Positions 39,043 to 48,948 are shown, counted from the stretch's first letter. The stretch is 64,000 nt of DNA from Brevundimonas mediterranea (GCF_014196125.1 NZ_JACIDA010000002.1:620001-684000); one strand, 5' to 3'. Numbers and translations: made by a program. The notes: a model not told the origin generated them from the sequence alone.

Positions 39043-39840
39043 ATGACCCAATCCAGCGACATCACCTACGCCGGCTATCTGGCGTTGGACGACCTGCTCT
39101 CGACCCAGCATCCGCTGTCAGACCAGCACGACGAAATGTTGTTCGTCGTCATCCACCAGACCAAGGAGCTGTGGCTGAAGCAGATCCTGCACGAGACAGC
39201 CCTGGCCCAGCAGCTGGTTCGCGCCGGCGACCTGGTCCCGGCTTACAAGAGCCTGGCCCGGGTTTCGCGCATCCAGGCGGTGATGACCCACAGCTGGGAC
39301 ATCCTTTCGACCATGACCCCGTCGGACTATCTGCGGTTCCGGGGCTCGCTGGGGTCGTCCTCGGGCTTCCAGAGCGACCAGTTCCGTCGGTTCGAGGCCA
39401 TGCTGGGCCTGAAGGACGCCAGCTTCCTGAAGTTCCATACGGATCGGCCCGAAGCCCTGGCCGCGCTCCAGGCCGCCATCGCCGCCCCCAGCCTGTACGA
39501 CGACGCCCTGGCGCAGATGGCCAAGGCCGGCCTGCCCATACCGGCCGAGGTGCTGGATCGCGACGTGACACAGCCCTACGAGCCCTCGGAAGCCGTCGAG
39601 GCGGCCTGGCTGGAGGTCTATCGCGACACCGAGCGGTGGTGGGCCCTGTACCAACTGGCCGAGAAGCTGGTCGATCTGGATGACGCCCTGCTGACATGGC
39701 GGCACAAGCACGTCGTCACGGTCGAGCGGATCATCGGCCGGCGGCGCGGCACCGGCGGCACCGAGGGGGCGGCCTATCTGGCCTCGACCCTGACCAAGCG
39801 CTGCTTCCCGGAACTGTGGTCCCTGCGCACCAAACTTTGA
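39043..39840 (+). CDS. kynA: Tryptophan 2,3-dioxygenase
   Basis: A 265-residue haem enzyme that opens the indole ring of tryptophan to N-formylkynurenine. It shows the family N terminus ITYAGYLALDDLLSTQHPLS, HDEMLFVVIHQTKELWLKQI (contains the distal His), SGFQSDQFRRFEAMLG, and WRHKHVVTVERIIGRRRGTGGT with the proximal His ligand and the substrate-binding Gly-rich end. No other kynurenine-pathway gene is adjacent. Confidence 0.95.
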   Translation: MTQSSDITYAGYLALDDLLSTQHPLSDQHDEMLFVVIHQTKELWLKQILHETALAQQLVRAGDLVPAYKSLARVSRIQAVMTHSWDILSTMTPSDYLRFRGSLGSSSGFQSDQFRRFEAMLGLKDASFLKFHTDRPEALAALQAAIAAPSLYDDALAQMAKAGLPIPAEVLDRDVTQPYEPSEAVEAAWLEVYRDTERWWALYQLAEKLVDLDDALLTWRHKHVVTVERIIGRRRGTGGTEGAAYLASTLTKRCFPELWSLRTKL

Positions 39841-39913
39841 TGTCGTGGGGCGGCAACCAAGGCCTCGCCCAGCCATTTCGCCGTTCGACCGCAATCGCGG
39901 AGGAACGGAAGAC

Positions 39914-40399
39914 ATGACCAATCCCAACGCCCACGACATCAAGGTTCTGAACGGCCTGATCGAGACGACTCTGGACAGCGCCGACGGCTATGGCGAAGCC
40001 GCTGTGGAATCCCGCGATCCCGATTACACCAGTCTGTTCGAGCGCCGCAGCATCGAACGCCAGCAGGTGGCGGACGACCTGTCCGAGGCCGTGCGGGGCC
40101 TGGGCGGCGACCCGGAATCCAAGGGCTCGATCCTGGCCAAGGCCCACCGCGCCTTTCTCGACGTCAAACACGCCCTGCTGCGCAACGACGACACGGTCGT
40201 CGGCTCCATCGACAGCGGCGAAGGCTTCATCGCCGCCAAGTTCGAAAGGGCGCTGGAAGACCCCAGTATCTCGGCCACGACCCGAGAGACCATCCGCCGG
40301 GCCTATGCCGTGGTGAAGGCCGATCATGACGAGGTTCACGACCTGAATCGCAGCCTGGAAGGCCAGAGGGACGCGTCCAATCCCCTGTACCCGCAGTAG
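39914..40399 (+). CDS. PA2169/DUF2383 family four-helix-bundle protein
   Basis: A 161-residue cytosolic ferritin-like helical protein. It begins HDIKVLNGLIETTLDSADGY, the typical DUF2383 start, with later helices near FERRSIERQQVADDLSEAVR and ETIRRAYAVVKADHDEVHDL. GGAGGAACGG lies near the ATG and acts as ribosome site. The family is linked to stress and sporulation genes in other bacteria, but its function is unknown. It ends at a strong terminator shared with rplS. Confidence 0.85.
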   Translation: MTNPNAHDIKVLNGLIETTLDSADGYGEAAVESRDPDYTSLFERRSIERQQVADDLSEAVRGLGGDPESKGSILAKAHRAFLDVKHALLRNDDTVVGSIDSGEGFIAAKFERALEDPSISATTRETIRRAYAVVKADHDEVHDLNRSLEGQRDASNPLYPQ

Positions 40400-40420
40400 G
40401 GTCAGTCACCGCGCATGAAA

Positions 40421-40448
40421 AAGGCCCCGGCGCTGTCGCCGGGGCCTT
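40421..40448. terminator. Bidirectional rho-independent terminator
   Basis: AAGGCCCCGGCG (40421-40432) and CGCCGGGGCCTT (40437-40448) form a perfect 12-base-pair stem with a CTGT loop. A-run on the left (GAAAAAGG) and T-rich bases on the right let it serve both the DUF2383 gene (plus) and rplS (minus), which converge here. Confidence 0.85.
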
Positions 40449-40496
40449 CGTCATTTAAGCACGATCCGCGCTCAAGCCGCGCGCCGCAAAGTCAAA

Positions 40497-40919
40497 TCAG
40501 GCTTCGTCGCCCTTGGCGGCCGAACCGGTTTCCGGAACCACGACGCCCTTGGCGGGACGGACGGTCTGGCGTTCGGCGATCCGGGCCGACTTGCCGCGAC
40601 GATCGCGCAGATAATAGAGCTTGGCGCGACGCACGACGCCGCGGCGCTTCACTTCGATCGACTCGATGTTCGGCGACAGAATGGGGAATTTACGCTCGAC
40701 GCCTTCGCCGAACGAGATCTTGCGGACGGTGAAGGTCTCGCTGATGCCGCCGCCGTCACGGGCGATGCAGACGCCTTCGAAGGCCTGGACGCGCTCGCGC
40801 TCGCCTTCCTTGATCTTCACGTTGACGCGCAGGGTGTCGCCGGGCTGGAAGACCGGGATGGTGCGTTCGCCCAGGACGCGGGCTTTTTCTTCGGCGTCCA
40901 GCTGTTGAACGATGTTCAT
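40497..40919 (-). CDS. rplS: 50S ribosomal protein L19
   Basis: A 140-residue ribosomal protein. It starts [16 protein letters not shown] and has [55 protein letters not shown] and [18 protein letters not shown], all L19 hallmarks. The C-terminal tail (about 118-140) is longer than in E. coli, common in alphaproteobacteria. It lies one base after trmD, the conserved trmD-rplS arrangement. Confidence 0.97.
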   Translation of the reverse strand: MNIVQQLDAEEKARVLGERTIPVFQPGDTLRVNVKIKEGERERVQAFEGVCIARDGGGISETFTVRKISFGEGVERKFPILSPNIESIEVKRRGVVRRAKLYYLRDRRGKSARIAERQTVRPAKGVVVPETGSAAKGDEA

Positions 40920-40920
40920 G

Positions 40921-41646
40921 TCATTTCTCCTCGAGCTTTGCGCTCTTTGCCTGTGATTTGGCGAGATGCGCTTCCCAGAGGTCTGGTCGTCGCTCTCGCG
41001 TGGTCTCTTCCCGCTGCGCCTCGCGCCATTTGGCGACCTTCTTGTGGTCGCCCGACAGCAGCACCTCGGGTATCTCCAGCCCCTCGAACGTCCGCGGTCG
41101 CGTGTACTGCGGGTGTTCCAGAAGCCCGTCCTCGAAGCTTTCTGACGACAGGCTGTCTGCCGCGCCGAGCACTCCGGGGATCAGTCTTACGCACGCCTCG
41201 ATCACGACCATGGCCGCCGCCTCGCCGCCGGCGAGCACCGCGTCTCCGACCGAGACCTCCTCGAACCCGCGGGCGTCCAGCACCCGCTGATCCACCCCCT
41301 CGAAACGACCGCACAGCACGACGATTCCGTCGGCTTTCGCCCATTCCTTGACGCGCGCCTGGGTCAGGGGCCGACCCCGGGCGCTCATGTACAAAAGCGG
41401 CCGTTTCGGTCCCGGCAGGCTATCCACCGCCCGAGCCACCACGTCCGCCTTAAGCACAGCTCCCGGGCCGCCACCCGCAGGGGTGTCGTCCAGGAAGCCG
41501 CGCGTATCTGTGGAAAAGGCGCGAATGTCAACCGTATCCAGGCTCCAAAGGCCCTTCTCGCGCCAGGCCGTGCCGATCAGCGACACGCCGAGCGGGCCGG
41601 GAAAGGCCTCGGGAAACATGGTCAGGACGGTCGCGGTGAAGGGCAT
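40921..41646 (-). CDS. trmD: tRNA (guanine37-N1)-methyltransferase TrmD
   Basis: A 241-residue SPOUT enzyme that methylates G37 next to the anticodon with S-adenosylmethionine. [39 protein letters not shown] and [20 protein letters not shown] form the trefoil-knot cofactor site. The C-terminal domain ([20 protein letters not shown]) binds tRNA. It is upstream of and almost touching rplS. rimM and rpsP, frequent partners in other genomes, are not upstream here. Confidence 0.96.
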   Translation of the reverse strand: MPFTATVLTMFPEAFPGPLGVSLIGTAWREKGLWSLDTVDIRAFSTDTRGFLDDTPAGGGPGAVLKADVVARAVDSLPGPKRPLLYMSARGRPLTQARVKEWAKADGIVVLCGRFEGVDQRVLDARGFEEVSVGDAVLAGGEAAAMVVIEACVRLIPGVLGAADSLSSESFEDGLLEHPQYTRPRTFEGLEIPEVLLSGDHKKVAKWREAQREETTRERRPDLWEAHLAKSQAKSAKLEEK

Positions 41647-41690
41647 GGCGCGCGCCCTTTACCGCCCTGTGACCGGAAAGGCGAGCCGGG

Positions 41691-43538
41691 TCAGGTCGTC
41701 GGCGCCCCGCCGCCCGCCGCGATCCAGCCGTCGACCTGGTCTTCCAGCACGTCCAGCGGCACCGAGCCGGATCCCAGGACCACGGCGTGGAAGTCCTTGA
41801 TGTCGAACCGGTCGCCCAGGGCCGCCCTGGCCCGGTCGCGCAGTTCCTCGATCTTCAGCTCGCCGATCTTGTAGCTGGTCGCTTGGCCGGGATTGGTGAT
41901 GTAGCGCTCGACTTCCTTTTCGATGTCGCGTTCCGACAGCAGGGAGTTCTGGCGGAAATAGTCCATCGCCTGTTCGCGGCTCCAGCGCTTGGCGTGCAGG
42001 CCGGTGTCCGTCACCAGACGCACCGCGCGCCACAGCTCGGTCGAAAGACGGCCGAAGTCGGAATAGGGATCCTGATAGAAGCCCATCTCCTTGCCCAGCT
42101 GCTCCGCATAGAGCCCCCAACCCTCGGCGTAGGCGCCGTAGCCGCCGAAGCGGCGGAAGCGGGGCAGGCCCTCGATCTCTTGTGCATAGGCGATCTGGAA
42201 ATGGTGGCCGGGCGCCCCCTCGTGATAGCTGATGCCCTCGATCTGGGGCTTCAGCACCTGGGTCATGTCCGACAGGTTGACGTAATAGATGCCCGGCCGC
42301 GAGCCGTCCGGCGCCGGCGAGTTGTAGAAGGCGATCGAGGCCGTCGCCTCGCGGAACGGCTCCACCGCTCGCACCTCCAGCGCCGCCTTGGGCAGGTTCG
42401 AGAACCACTGCGGCGCCGCCGCCATCACCTGGGCGATGAAGCCGCGCGCGTCGGTCAGATACTGCTCCTTGCCTTCAGGCGTATTTGGATACTGGAAGCG
42501 CGGATCGGTCTTCAGGAAGACGAAGAATTCCTGCAGCGTGCCGGTGAAGCCGACCTGGGCCTTGATGACTTCCATCTCGGCCTGGATGCGGGCGACCTCG
42601 TCCAGGCCGATCTGGTGGATCTGGTCGGCGGTCAGGTCGGTGGTGGTCGAGAGCTGGAGCCGGGCGTTGTAATAGGCCGCGCCCTGCGGCAGGCGCCACA
42701 CGCCGGCGTCGCTGTCGGCCAGAGGCTGAACCTCGGCCAGGGCCGCCAGCACGGTGTCGAACCCGGTCTTGTAAGGACCGGTCAGGGCGCCGCGGCCATC
42801 GGACAGCAACCGGTCCTTCGTCGCCTGATCGGCCTCCAGCGCCGCGACCTTCTTGTTGAAGTCGGCCCAGACCGGATTGTCCGCGCCGTCGTCAAACGGG
42901 GCGCCGGAGATGACGTTGCGGGTATTGGCGATGGAGGGTTCAAAGACGAAGCGGGGCGACACCACGCCGGCCGCCGCGCGTTGGCGAAGTTCGTCGGCGA
43001 CCTGGCTCATCTGGACTTGGGCGGCGCGCAGGCGGGCGACATAGGCTTCGGCGTCGGCGACGCTGGAGACGCGGTGGTTGTTGATCAGGAAGACGGGCAG
43101 GCTGGTGGTCGGATTGCCGTTGGCGGCGAACTGAAAGCCCCAGTCGCGCCACTGGTTCGACAGCCGCGCCTGCTGCACCCCGTATTCGAACATTCGCCAC
43201 GACAACCGCGCCTGAGGCCCCAGTTTCTCGGGGTCGAACTCGGCCTTCATCCGCGCCAGCTGGCTTTCGGACAGGGCCAGGGCGCGGTCGGCGGCGGCGT
43301 CCGACACATCGTCCAGCTTGTCGTAATCGGTCTTGATCCCCAGGGACGTCATCTGTTGCGGGCTGAGGGCGATGCGGGCCTGGAAGGCCTCTTCGAAGAA
43401 GGCGTTCAGCCGCACGTCCTCGCTCTGGGCCTGGGGCGACGGCGCGGTGGTCGGCGCTACGTTTGGCGTCTGGGCCAGGGCCGGAACGCCGGACAGCACC
43501 GCCAGGCCGGCGACGGACGAGATCAGAAGACGACGCAT
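41691..43538 (-). CDS. DUF885 family exported protein (putative metallopeptidase)
   Basis: A 615-residue periplasmic protein. The start ATG at 43538 has GAGGGG upstream and yields the signal peptide MRRLLISSVAGLAVLSGVPA. The DUF885 domain covers most of the mature part. SYHEGAPGHHFQIAY (His-Glu...His-His) with downstream EGWGLYAEQLGKEMG forms a thermolysin-like zinc site, as known for the family. Substrate is unknown. It appears to be transcribed alone and converges with the trmD unit direction only in strand, not in operon. Confidence 0.85.
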   Translation of the reverse strand: MRRLLISSVAGLAVLSGVPALAQTPNVAPTTAPSPQAQSEDVRLNAFFEEAFQARIALSPQQMTSLGIKTDYDKLDDVSDAAADRALALSESQLARMKAEFDPEKLGPQARLSWRMFEYGVQQARLSNQWRDWGFQFAANGNPTTSLPVFLINNHRVSSVADAEAYVARLRAAQVQMSQVADELRQRAAAGVVSPRFVFEPSIANTRNVISGAPFDDGADNPVWADFNKKVAALEADQATKDRLLSDGRGALTGPYKTGFDTVLAALAEVQPLADSDAGVWRLPQGAAYYNARLQLSTTTDLTADQIHQIGLDEVARIQAEMEVIKAQVGFTGTLQEFFVFLKTDPRFQYPNTPEGKEQYLTDARGFIAQVMAAAPQWFSNLPKAALEVRAVEPFREATASIAFYNSPAPDGSRPGIYYVNLSDMTQVLKPQIEGISYHEGAPGHHFQIAYAQEIEGLPRFRRFGGYGAYAEGWGLYAEQLGKEMGFYQDPYSDFGRLSTELWRAVRLVTDTGLHAKRWSREQAMDYFRQNSLLSERDIEKEVERYITNPGQATSYKIGELKIEELRDRARAALGDRFDIKDFHAVVLGSGSVPLDVLEDQVDGWIAAGGGAPTT

Positions 43539-43723
43539 GAACAACCCCTCAAAGAACAGGCGTCCACCTTCGGGGCGTCGCCCGTCCGACGCAAGCGTGT
43601 CAGCACGGCAGCGTCACCATCCAACAGGGATCGGTCGAAATCGCGATATGGCGCCGCTTGATGCAACCTATGTCCAGGCGCGGCGTTGGGGGACAGCTTG
43701 ACCATAACATCCGGGTTTTCACC

Positions 43724-43861
43724 ATGCGCAAGATCATCGCCCTCTCCATCGTCGCCGCCGCCCTGGCCGTGTCGGCCTGCAACACCATCTCGGGCGTCGG
43801 CCGCGACGTCTCCGCAGCCGGTTCGGCCGTCAGCCAGGGCGCCGAAAGCGCCAAGCACTAG
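43724..43861 (+). CDS. ecnB: Entericidin A/B family lipoprotein
   Basis: A 45-residue lipoprotein precursor: MRKIIALSIVAAALAVSACN, with lipobox VSAC, followed by NTISGVGRDVSAAGSAVSQG, the standard entericidin core. Entericidins are small cell-envelope lipopeptides linked to stationary-phase stress. A strong terminator follows 24 bases after the stop. The symbol is a family-level label. Confidence 0.85.
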   Translation: MRKIIALSIVAAALAVSACNTISGVGRDVSAAGSAVSQGAESAKH

Positions 43862-43885
43862 GACCGGCCAACACTGGAACGAAAG

Positions 43886-43917
43886 AAGGCCCGCCGGCGT
43901 CCGGCGGGCCTTTTCTT
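43886..43917 (+). terminator. Rho-independent terminator after entericidin gene
   Basis: AAGGCCCGCCGG (43886-43897) and CCGGCGGGCCTT (43901-43912) form a perfect 12-base-pair stem with a CGT loop, followed by TTCTT. It ends the entericidin transcript. Confidence 0.85.
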
Positions 43918-43953
43918 GGGCGTCGTCCGTCTCGTAATCCGACCAGAAGCGGA

Positions 43954-45642
43954 TTAGTCGGCGGCGCCGACGGTCGCACGCTCCAATTTGCGGCGTTCGA
44001 ACGTAAGGCGAACCCATTCCAGTAGGCAGAAGGCGACGGCGACCAGCCCGATAAGGGCTGCGAACTGGAACATGGGCGCGAAGCCTTCGCGGTCAACCAG
44101 TTCTCCCAACGGCGCGCGCCCCAGTGTTCCGATAAGCAGGGCCAAGGACGCAAAGACGGCGAACTGCACCGCGCCGAACAATCTGTTGGACAGGGCGGAC
44201 AGATAGGCGACGAAAGCCGCGCCCGCGAAGCCGCCCGCGATATTCTCGCCGGCGATTGCGGCCATCAGACGCGCCAACGGTTCTCCGACTCCGAATGCGC
44301 CGAACAGGCCGTAGAGGCCCGTCGCCCTCATGAAGGGATCGATGACGGGCGCGCCCATCGCCAGGTCCATCATCAGTAGGTTGGTGGCGGCGCTGAGGAC
44401 GGCGCCGATCAGAAGACAGGGCATGCGGCCGACGACCACCAAGGCCCAGCCTCCCAGGCCGATGCCCAGAATGGTCATAACGACGCCGAACGTCTTGGAC
44501 GCCAGCGCGACTTCCGTCATCGTCCGCCCCAGACCGCCGCCCTCCGTGCCGAGATAGAAGGGATAGGCGAACGGCCCCCAGACGCCGTCGGTGATCCGAT
44601 AGCTGAGCACCAGGCCCAGGACGATCAAGGCGCCCCAGCCGAGTCGACCCATCAGTTCCACGAGCGGGGCGAGAATCGCATCATAGAAGCGATCGGCAAC
44701 GCCCATCGAAGTCTGACCCGTCGAGACCGCCGACCGGCCGCGCCATACCAGGGCGCCCGCCAGAGCGGCCGGAAGTAGAACCGCCGCCGCCACGATTCCC
44801 GGTCCCCAGGACTGGATGAACTGGCCGGCGCTGGGCGCTGGAACCGTCGTCAGGGCGGTGATCATGAAGCGGACCAACATGAAGGCCGCCCAGGCCCAGG
44901 CCGCCAAGGTGATCAGGAGAGCCGCTCGGCGAAGCCGAGGCGAGCCGACACGTTCGCGCGCCACGGCCTGCTCGGCCGCGACGGCCGGTTCCGGCGCGAT
45001 CAGGGTTCCGGCCAGCCCCAACCCCATCAGGACCGCAGCGGCGATGAAGGTCGCCGGCCACCCGGCCGTGTCGGCCAGGACCAGGGCGCCGGCGCCGCCG
45101 ACGAGGGCGGCGGTGCGGAACCCCAGTTGATAGACCGAAGACAAAAGATCGACCGGCAGGGCGTCATCCGCCGCTTCGATCCGCCAGGTGTCGATGACGA
45201 TGTCCTGCGTGGCGGAGGCGAAGGCGCCGACAGCGGCGGCCATGGCCAGAAGGCCGATAGCGCCGCCGGTCGGATGCGACGCAGCGATGACGAGGAAGAC
45301 GGCGGCCAGGACCGACTGACAGACGACCAGCCAGGAGCGGCGACGCCCCATTCGTGCGACCAAGGGCAGCCGAAGGCCCACCGCCGGCGACCATAGGAAC
45401 TTGAAGGCGCCGAACAGCCCGACCCAGGACAGTATGCCGATGGTTGCGACCGAGACGTCCACCTCTGAAAGCCAGGCGTTCAGGGTGCCGAACAGCATGG
45501 CGAACGGAAGACCGGCCGAAAACCCAAGCAAAAGCATGGCCAAGGTCCGACGTTCGCGGAAGGCGGCCTTGATGACGCCAAATCCCTTGGGCTGAGGCCG
45601 CAAGGCTGCGACTTCTTCGGCGGGGGTGGCTAGGTCGGTCAT
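43954..45642 (-). CDS. ampG: MFS permease, AmpG muropeptide transporter-like
   Basis: A 562-residue inner-membrane transporter with about 12-14 hydrophobic segments. The N terminus LGFSAGLPFAMLFGTLNAWL and FLWSPAVGLRLPLVARMGRR match AmpG, which imports anhydro-muropeptides for cell-wall recycling. ASATQDIVIDTWRIE is another AmpG-specific block, and GVWGPFAYPFYLGTEGG lies in the second half. The extra length comes from a central loop and helices near 240-310. No beta-lactamase or ampD gene is adjacent, so the role in resistance cannot be judged. Confidence 0.85.
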   Translation of the reverse strand: MTDLATPAEEVAALRPQPKGFGVIKAAFRERRTLAMLLLGFSAGLPFAMLFGTLNAWLSEVDVSVATIGILSWVGLFGAFKFLWSPAVGLRLPLVARMGRRRSWLVVCQSVLAAVFLVIAASHPTGGAIGLLAMAAAVGAFASATQDIVIDTWRIEAADDALPVDLLSSVYQLGFRTAALVGGAGALVLADTAGWPATFIAAAVLMGLGLAGTLIAPEPAVAAEQAVARERVGSPRLRRAALLITLAAWAWAAFMLVRFMITALTTVPAPSAGQFIQSWGPGIVAAAVLLPAALAGALVWRGRSAVSTGQTSMGVADRFYDAILAPLVELMGRLGWGALIVLGLVLSYRITDGVWGPFAYPFYLGTEGGGLGRTMTEVALASKTFGVVMTILGIGLGGWALVVVGRMPCLLIGAVLSAATNLLMMDLAMGAPVIDPFMRATGLYGLFGAFGVGEPLARLMAAIAGENIAGGFAGAAFVAYLSALSNRLFGAVQFAVFASLALLIGTLGRAPLGELVDREGFAPMFQFAALIGLVAVAFCLLEWVRLTFERRKLERATVGAAD

Positions 45643-45683
45643 GCACGGCTCCGGCGGCGGCCGGAATCGCGGGCGCCTGTCAC

Positions 45684-47219
45684 TCAGCCGACCTTGGCGC
45701 GGATGTCACGTTTCGTCCAGCGGGCCAGGGCGGCGCGCAGGGCGTCGGCGTCCAGCGGCTTGACCAGATGGTCGTCCATTCCGGCCTCCAGGCACAGGCG
45801 TCGATCTTCCGCGAAGGCGTTGGCGGTCAGGGCCAGGATGGGGGTGGCGTCGCCCGTGGCGCGGATGGCGCGGGCGGCGGCGGGACCGTCCATGCCGGGC
45901 ATCCGCATGTCCATGAAGACCAGGTCGTAGCGGGCGCGCGCCAGGGCGGCGACGGCTTCATGACCCGTGGCGGCGGTCTCGACCGTGCAGCCCTCGCGCC
46001 GCAGCAGGGTGCGGGCCAGAAGGGCGCCGACCGGATTGTCCTCAGCCAGCAGCACGCGGACGCCGGCGAACCGGGCGGGGACGACGCGGTCGTCCTCGGG
46101 CGCAGCGGCGGCGGTCGCGGCGGCGGGGTCGGCGCCCACAGCGGCCAGAACCCGTTCGGCCAGGGAGGCGCGGCGCAGGGGTTTGATCAGATAGCCATGG
46201 AAACCGGCGGTCCGGTAGCGGGGGATCAGGTCCCGCTCGGAGGGCTTCAGCAGCACGACGCCCCGCCCGGTGGCGGGAAGGGACGCCAGGTCTCCGGCGG
46301 GGGTCCCCGCATGATCGATCAGGCTCACGGCGGCCTTGGCGGCGACCTTGCCCCCGGACGCCTTGATCTGATCGGCGGCGGCGGCGTGGACGAAGGGGTC
46401 GGGCGAGCGGACGGCGACCGTCTGACCCCGTAGCGGCTTGTCGCGCGGGGCGGCGACCGCCTCGAACGCCGCTTCAAAGCGGAAACGGGCGCCGCCTTGG
46501 GCGCTGTCGTCGGCGCTGCTCGGCCGATCCTCGACCGTGGCCGTTCCCCCCATGGCCGCCGCCAGTTTGCGCACCACCGCCAGGCCCAGGCCCGCGCCGT
46601 CATGGCGCACGGCGTCGGAGGAATCGGCGTGGCCGAACTCTTCGAAGATGCGGGCGCGGGCTTCTGGCGGCACGCCAGGACCGGTGTCGTCGACGATGAA
46701 GGCTAGGCGGACGCGACCGTCGTCCGCATCGGGGGCGACGCGTTCGACCGACAGGCGCACGCCGCCCGCCTCGGTGAACTTGACCGCATTACCGGCCAGA
46801 TTGAACAGCACCTGCCGCAGCCGGCCCTCGTCGGCCAGGATGTCGGGGGCGTCGGCGGCGACCGACCAGACGATCTCCAGCCCCTTGTCGTGGGCGCGCG
46901 GGCTCAGCAGTTCGGCGACGCCGCGCACCAAGCCTTCCAGATCGACCGGGGCCAGGTCGAACTCCAGCGCCCCCGCCTCCAGCCGGGCGTAGTCCAGCAG
47001 GTCGTTGACCAGGCCCAGCAGATGTTCCGCCGACTGGCGCGCATTCTCGGCATAGGCGCGCTGGGCGCCGTCCAGCCGGGTGCGTTGCAACAGGTTGATC
47101 ATGCCCAGCACGCCGTTCAGCGGCGTGCGCATCTCGTGGCTCATCAACCGCAGGAACTGCTGGGCCGGGTCCACGGCCTGCGTCTCGATCCGTTTCGTCG
47201 CCGCCCGTCGCGCCATCAT
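45684..47219 (-). CDS. Hybrid histidine kinase with receiver domain, no sensor domain
   Basis: About 511 residues. HisKA has the phospho-His in RLMSHEMRTPLNGVLGM at the very N terminus, leaving only about 30 residues for sensing. The HATPase domain has NLAGNAVKFTEAGG (N box), DDTGPGVPPEARARIFEEF (G1) and GAGLGLAVVRKLAAAMGG (G2). A receiver-like region at about 270-365 lacks a clear phospho-Asp (degenerate). The last domain (from about 390) is a proper receiver with phospho-Asp in LVFMDMRMPGMDG and Lys in HLVKPLDAD. No membrane spans. Partner and signal unknown. A second ATG lies three bases further in. Confidence 0.88.
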   Translation of the reverse strand: MMARRAATKRIETQAVDPAQQFLRLMSHEMRTPLNGVLGMINLLQRTRLDGAQRAYAENARQSAEHLLGLVNDLLDYARLEAGALEFDLAPVDLEGLVRGVAELLSPRAHDKGLEIVWSVAADAPDILADEGRLRQVLFNLAGNAVKFTEAGGVRLSVERVAPDADDGRVRLAFIVDDTGPGVPPEARARIFEEFGHADSSDAVRHDGAGLGLAVVRKLAAAMGGTATVEDRPSSADDSAQGGARFRFEAAFEAVAAPRDKPLRGQTVAVRSPDPFVHAAAADQIKASGGKVAAKAAVSLIDHAGTPAGDLASLPATGRGVVLLKPSERDLIPRYRTAGFHGYLIKPLRRASLAERVLAAVGADPAAATAAAAPEDDRVVPARFAGVRVLLAEDNPVGALLARTLLRREGCTVETAATGHEAVAALARARYDLVFMDMRMPGMDGPAAARAIRATGDATPILALTANAFAEDRRLCLEAGMDDHLVKPLDADALRAALARWTKRDIRAKVG

Positions 47220-47270
47220 CGTCTCCGTAGGCCGCACAATATAGGGCCGGCGGGTTAAGGATTGCCCCTC

Positions 47271-48887
47271 TCACGAATAGAGGAAGGGCGTCTGTTCCGC
47301 CGTCGCTTCCCGGATCTCGGACCCCTCGCCCCGCTGGGCCTGGCGTCGGTCGAAGTCGGCCTCGGCGCCCACGGTGGTGCGGCGGTAGATCAAGGCCTCG
47401 GCGATGTGGCGGCGCAGCACCCCGGTGCAGCCGTCCAGATCGGCGATGGTGCGGGCCAGCCGCAGGGTGCGGGTCCAGCCCCGCGCGGTCAGGCCTCCGG
47501 CCTCACCTGCCCGCGTCAGCAGCATCCGACCGGCCTCGTCGGGCGTGGCGAACCGATCAAGAGTGTCGCCTGACGCGCGGGCGTTCAGGCCCTGGGCCGG
47601 ATCCAGCCCCGCCTCGCGGACCCGATCCTCCTGCATGGCGCGGGCGGCGGCCACGCGGGCCTTGGCCTCGGCCGTGCCTTCGGGCGGGGGCGGCAGGGTC
47701 ATGTCGGCGGCGGTGACCGGCGGGGTCTCGACCGTCAGGTCGATGCGGTCGAACATCGGGCCGGACACCCGGTTCTGATAGTCGCGCTGGCAACGCGGAG
47801 CCTTGCCGCAGGCGCCGCGCCCGGCCCCGCCCATGCCGCAGCGACAGGGGTTCATCGCCGCCACCAGCTGGAATCGGGCTGGATAGCGGATATGGGCGTT
47901 GGCGCGGGCCACCACGATCTCGCCCGTCTCCAGCGGCGCCCGCAGCGAATCCAAGGCCTGGGCGCTGTACTCGGGCAGTTCGTCGAGGAACAGGACGCCG
48001 TTGTGGGCCAGAGAGGCTTCGCCCGGCTTGGCCCGCAGACCCCCGCCCGTCAGAGCCGCCATCGAGGCGGAGTGATGGGGGCTTCTGAACGGTCGGTCCC
48101 GGGTCAGAGCCCCCCGCTCGATCAGGCCGGCGACCGACCAGACCATCGAGGTCTCCAGCAACTCCTGCGAGGTCAGGGGCGGCAAGAGGCCGGGCAGGCG
48201 TTGCGCCATCATCGACTTGCCAGACCCCGGCGGGCCGATGAACAACAGGTTGTGACCGCCGGCCGCGGCGATCTCCAGCGCGCGCTTGGCGCCTTCCTGG
48301 CCCTTCACCTCGCGCAGGTCCGGCACGACCTTGCCGCTGGCCAGGGGGCCGGGCTCGGGCGCGCGCAGGACCTGGGTTCCCTTGAAGTGATTGACCAGGG
48401 CGATCAGGGACCGCGGCGCCAGGACGCGGGCCCCGCCGGCCCAGGCCGCCTCGGGCCCCGTCGCCTCTGGGCAGATCAGGCCCAGGCCCATGGCGTCGGC
48501 GGCGACGGCGGCCGGCAGGGCGCCGCCGACCCGCGCGATCTGGCCGTCCAGCCCCAGTTCGCCGATGGCGGCCCAGCCGTCCAGGGCGTCCGGCGCGATC
48601 ACTCCCATGGCCGCCATCAGGGCCAGGGCGAGCGGCAGGTCGAAATGGCTGCCTTCCTTGGGCAGATCGGCCGGGGCCAGATTGGCGATGATCCGTTTGG
48701 CCGGAAGCGCCAGGCCGATGCCCGCAAAGGCGCCCCGCACCCGTTCGCGGCTTTCGGCCACCGCCTTGTCCGGCAGGCCGACGATGTTGAACACCGTCTG
48801 CTGGTCCTGGCCGACCAGCTGGACCTCGACGTCCACGCGCCGCGCCTCGACCCCGTCGAAGGCGACCGTGACAACCCGCGCGACCAT
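47271..48887 (-). CDS. comM: YifB/ComM family Mg-chelatase-like AAA+ ATPase
   Basis: About 538 residues from the ATG at 48887, which has GGAGG upstream; a GTG at 48902 is less likely. N-terminal Lon-protease-like domain (VEVQLVGQDQQTVFNIVGLP, RIIANLAPADLPKEGSHFDL). AAA+ core: Walker A LLFIGPPGSGKSMMAQRLPG, Walker B GVLFLDELPEYSAQALDSLR. The zinc-like MNPCRCGMGG motif and C-terminal domain are present. ComM is a branch-migration helicase that helps integrate transformed DNA in other bacteria. It seems to be a single-gene unit. Confidence 0.92.
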   Translation of the reverse strand: MVARVVTVAFDGVEARRVDVEVQLVGQDQQTVFNIVGLPDKAVAESRERVRGAFAGIGLALPAKRIIANLAPADLPKEGSHFDLPLALALMAAMGVIAPDALDGWAAIGELGLDGQIARVGGALPAAVAADAMGLGLICPEATGPEAAWAGGARVLAPRSLIALVNHFKGTQVLRAPEPGPLASGKVVPDLREVKGQEGAKRALEIAAAGGHNLLFIGPPGSGKSMMAQRLPGLLPPLTSQELLETSMVWSVAGLIERGALTRDRPFRSPHHSASMAALTGGGLRAKPGEASLAHNGVLFLDELPEYSAQALDSLRAPLETGEIVVARANAHIRYPARFQLVAAMNPCRCGMGGAGRGACGKAPRCQRDYQNRVSGPMFDRIDLTVETPPVTAADMTLPPPPEGTAEAKARVAAARAMQEDRVREAGLDPAQGLNARASGDTLDRFATPDEAGRMLLTRAGEAGGLTARGWTRTLRLARTIADLDGCTGVLRRHIAEALIYRRTTVGAEADFDRRQAQRGEGSEIREATAEQTPFLYS

Positions 48888-48948
48888 GACGTCCTCCCCC
48901 ACCCACAGAAGGAACGAACCATGAACTGAAATCTAATTCAAGTGGCGA

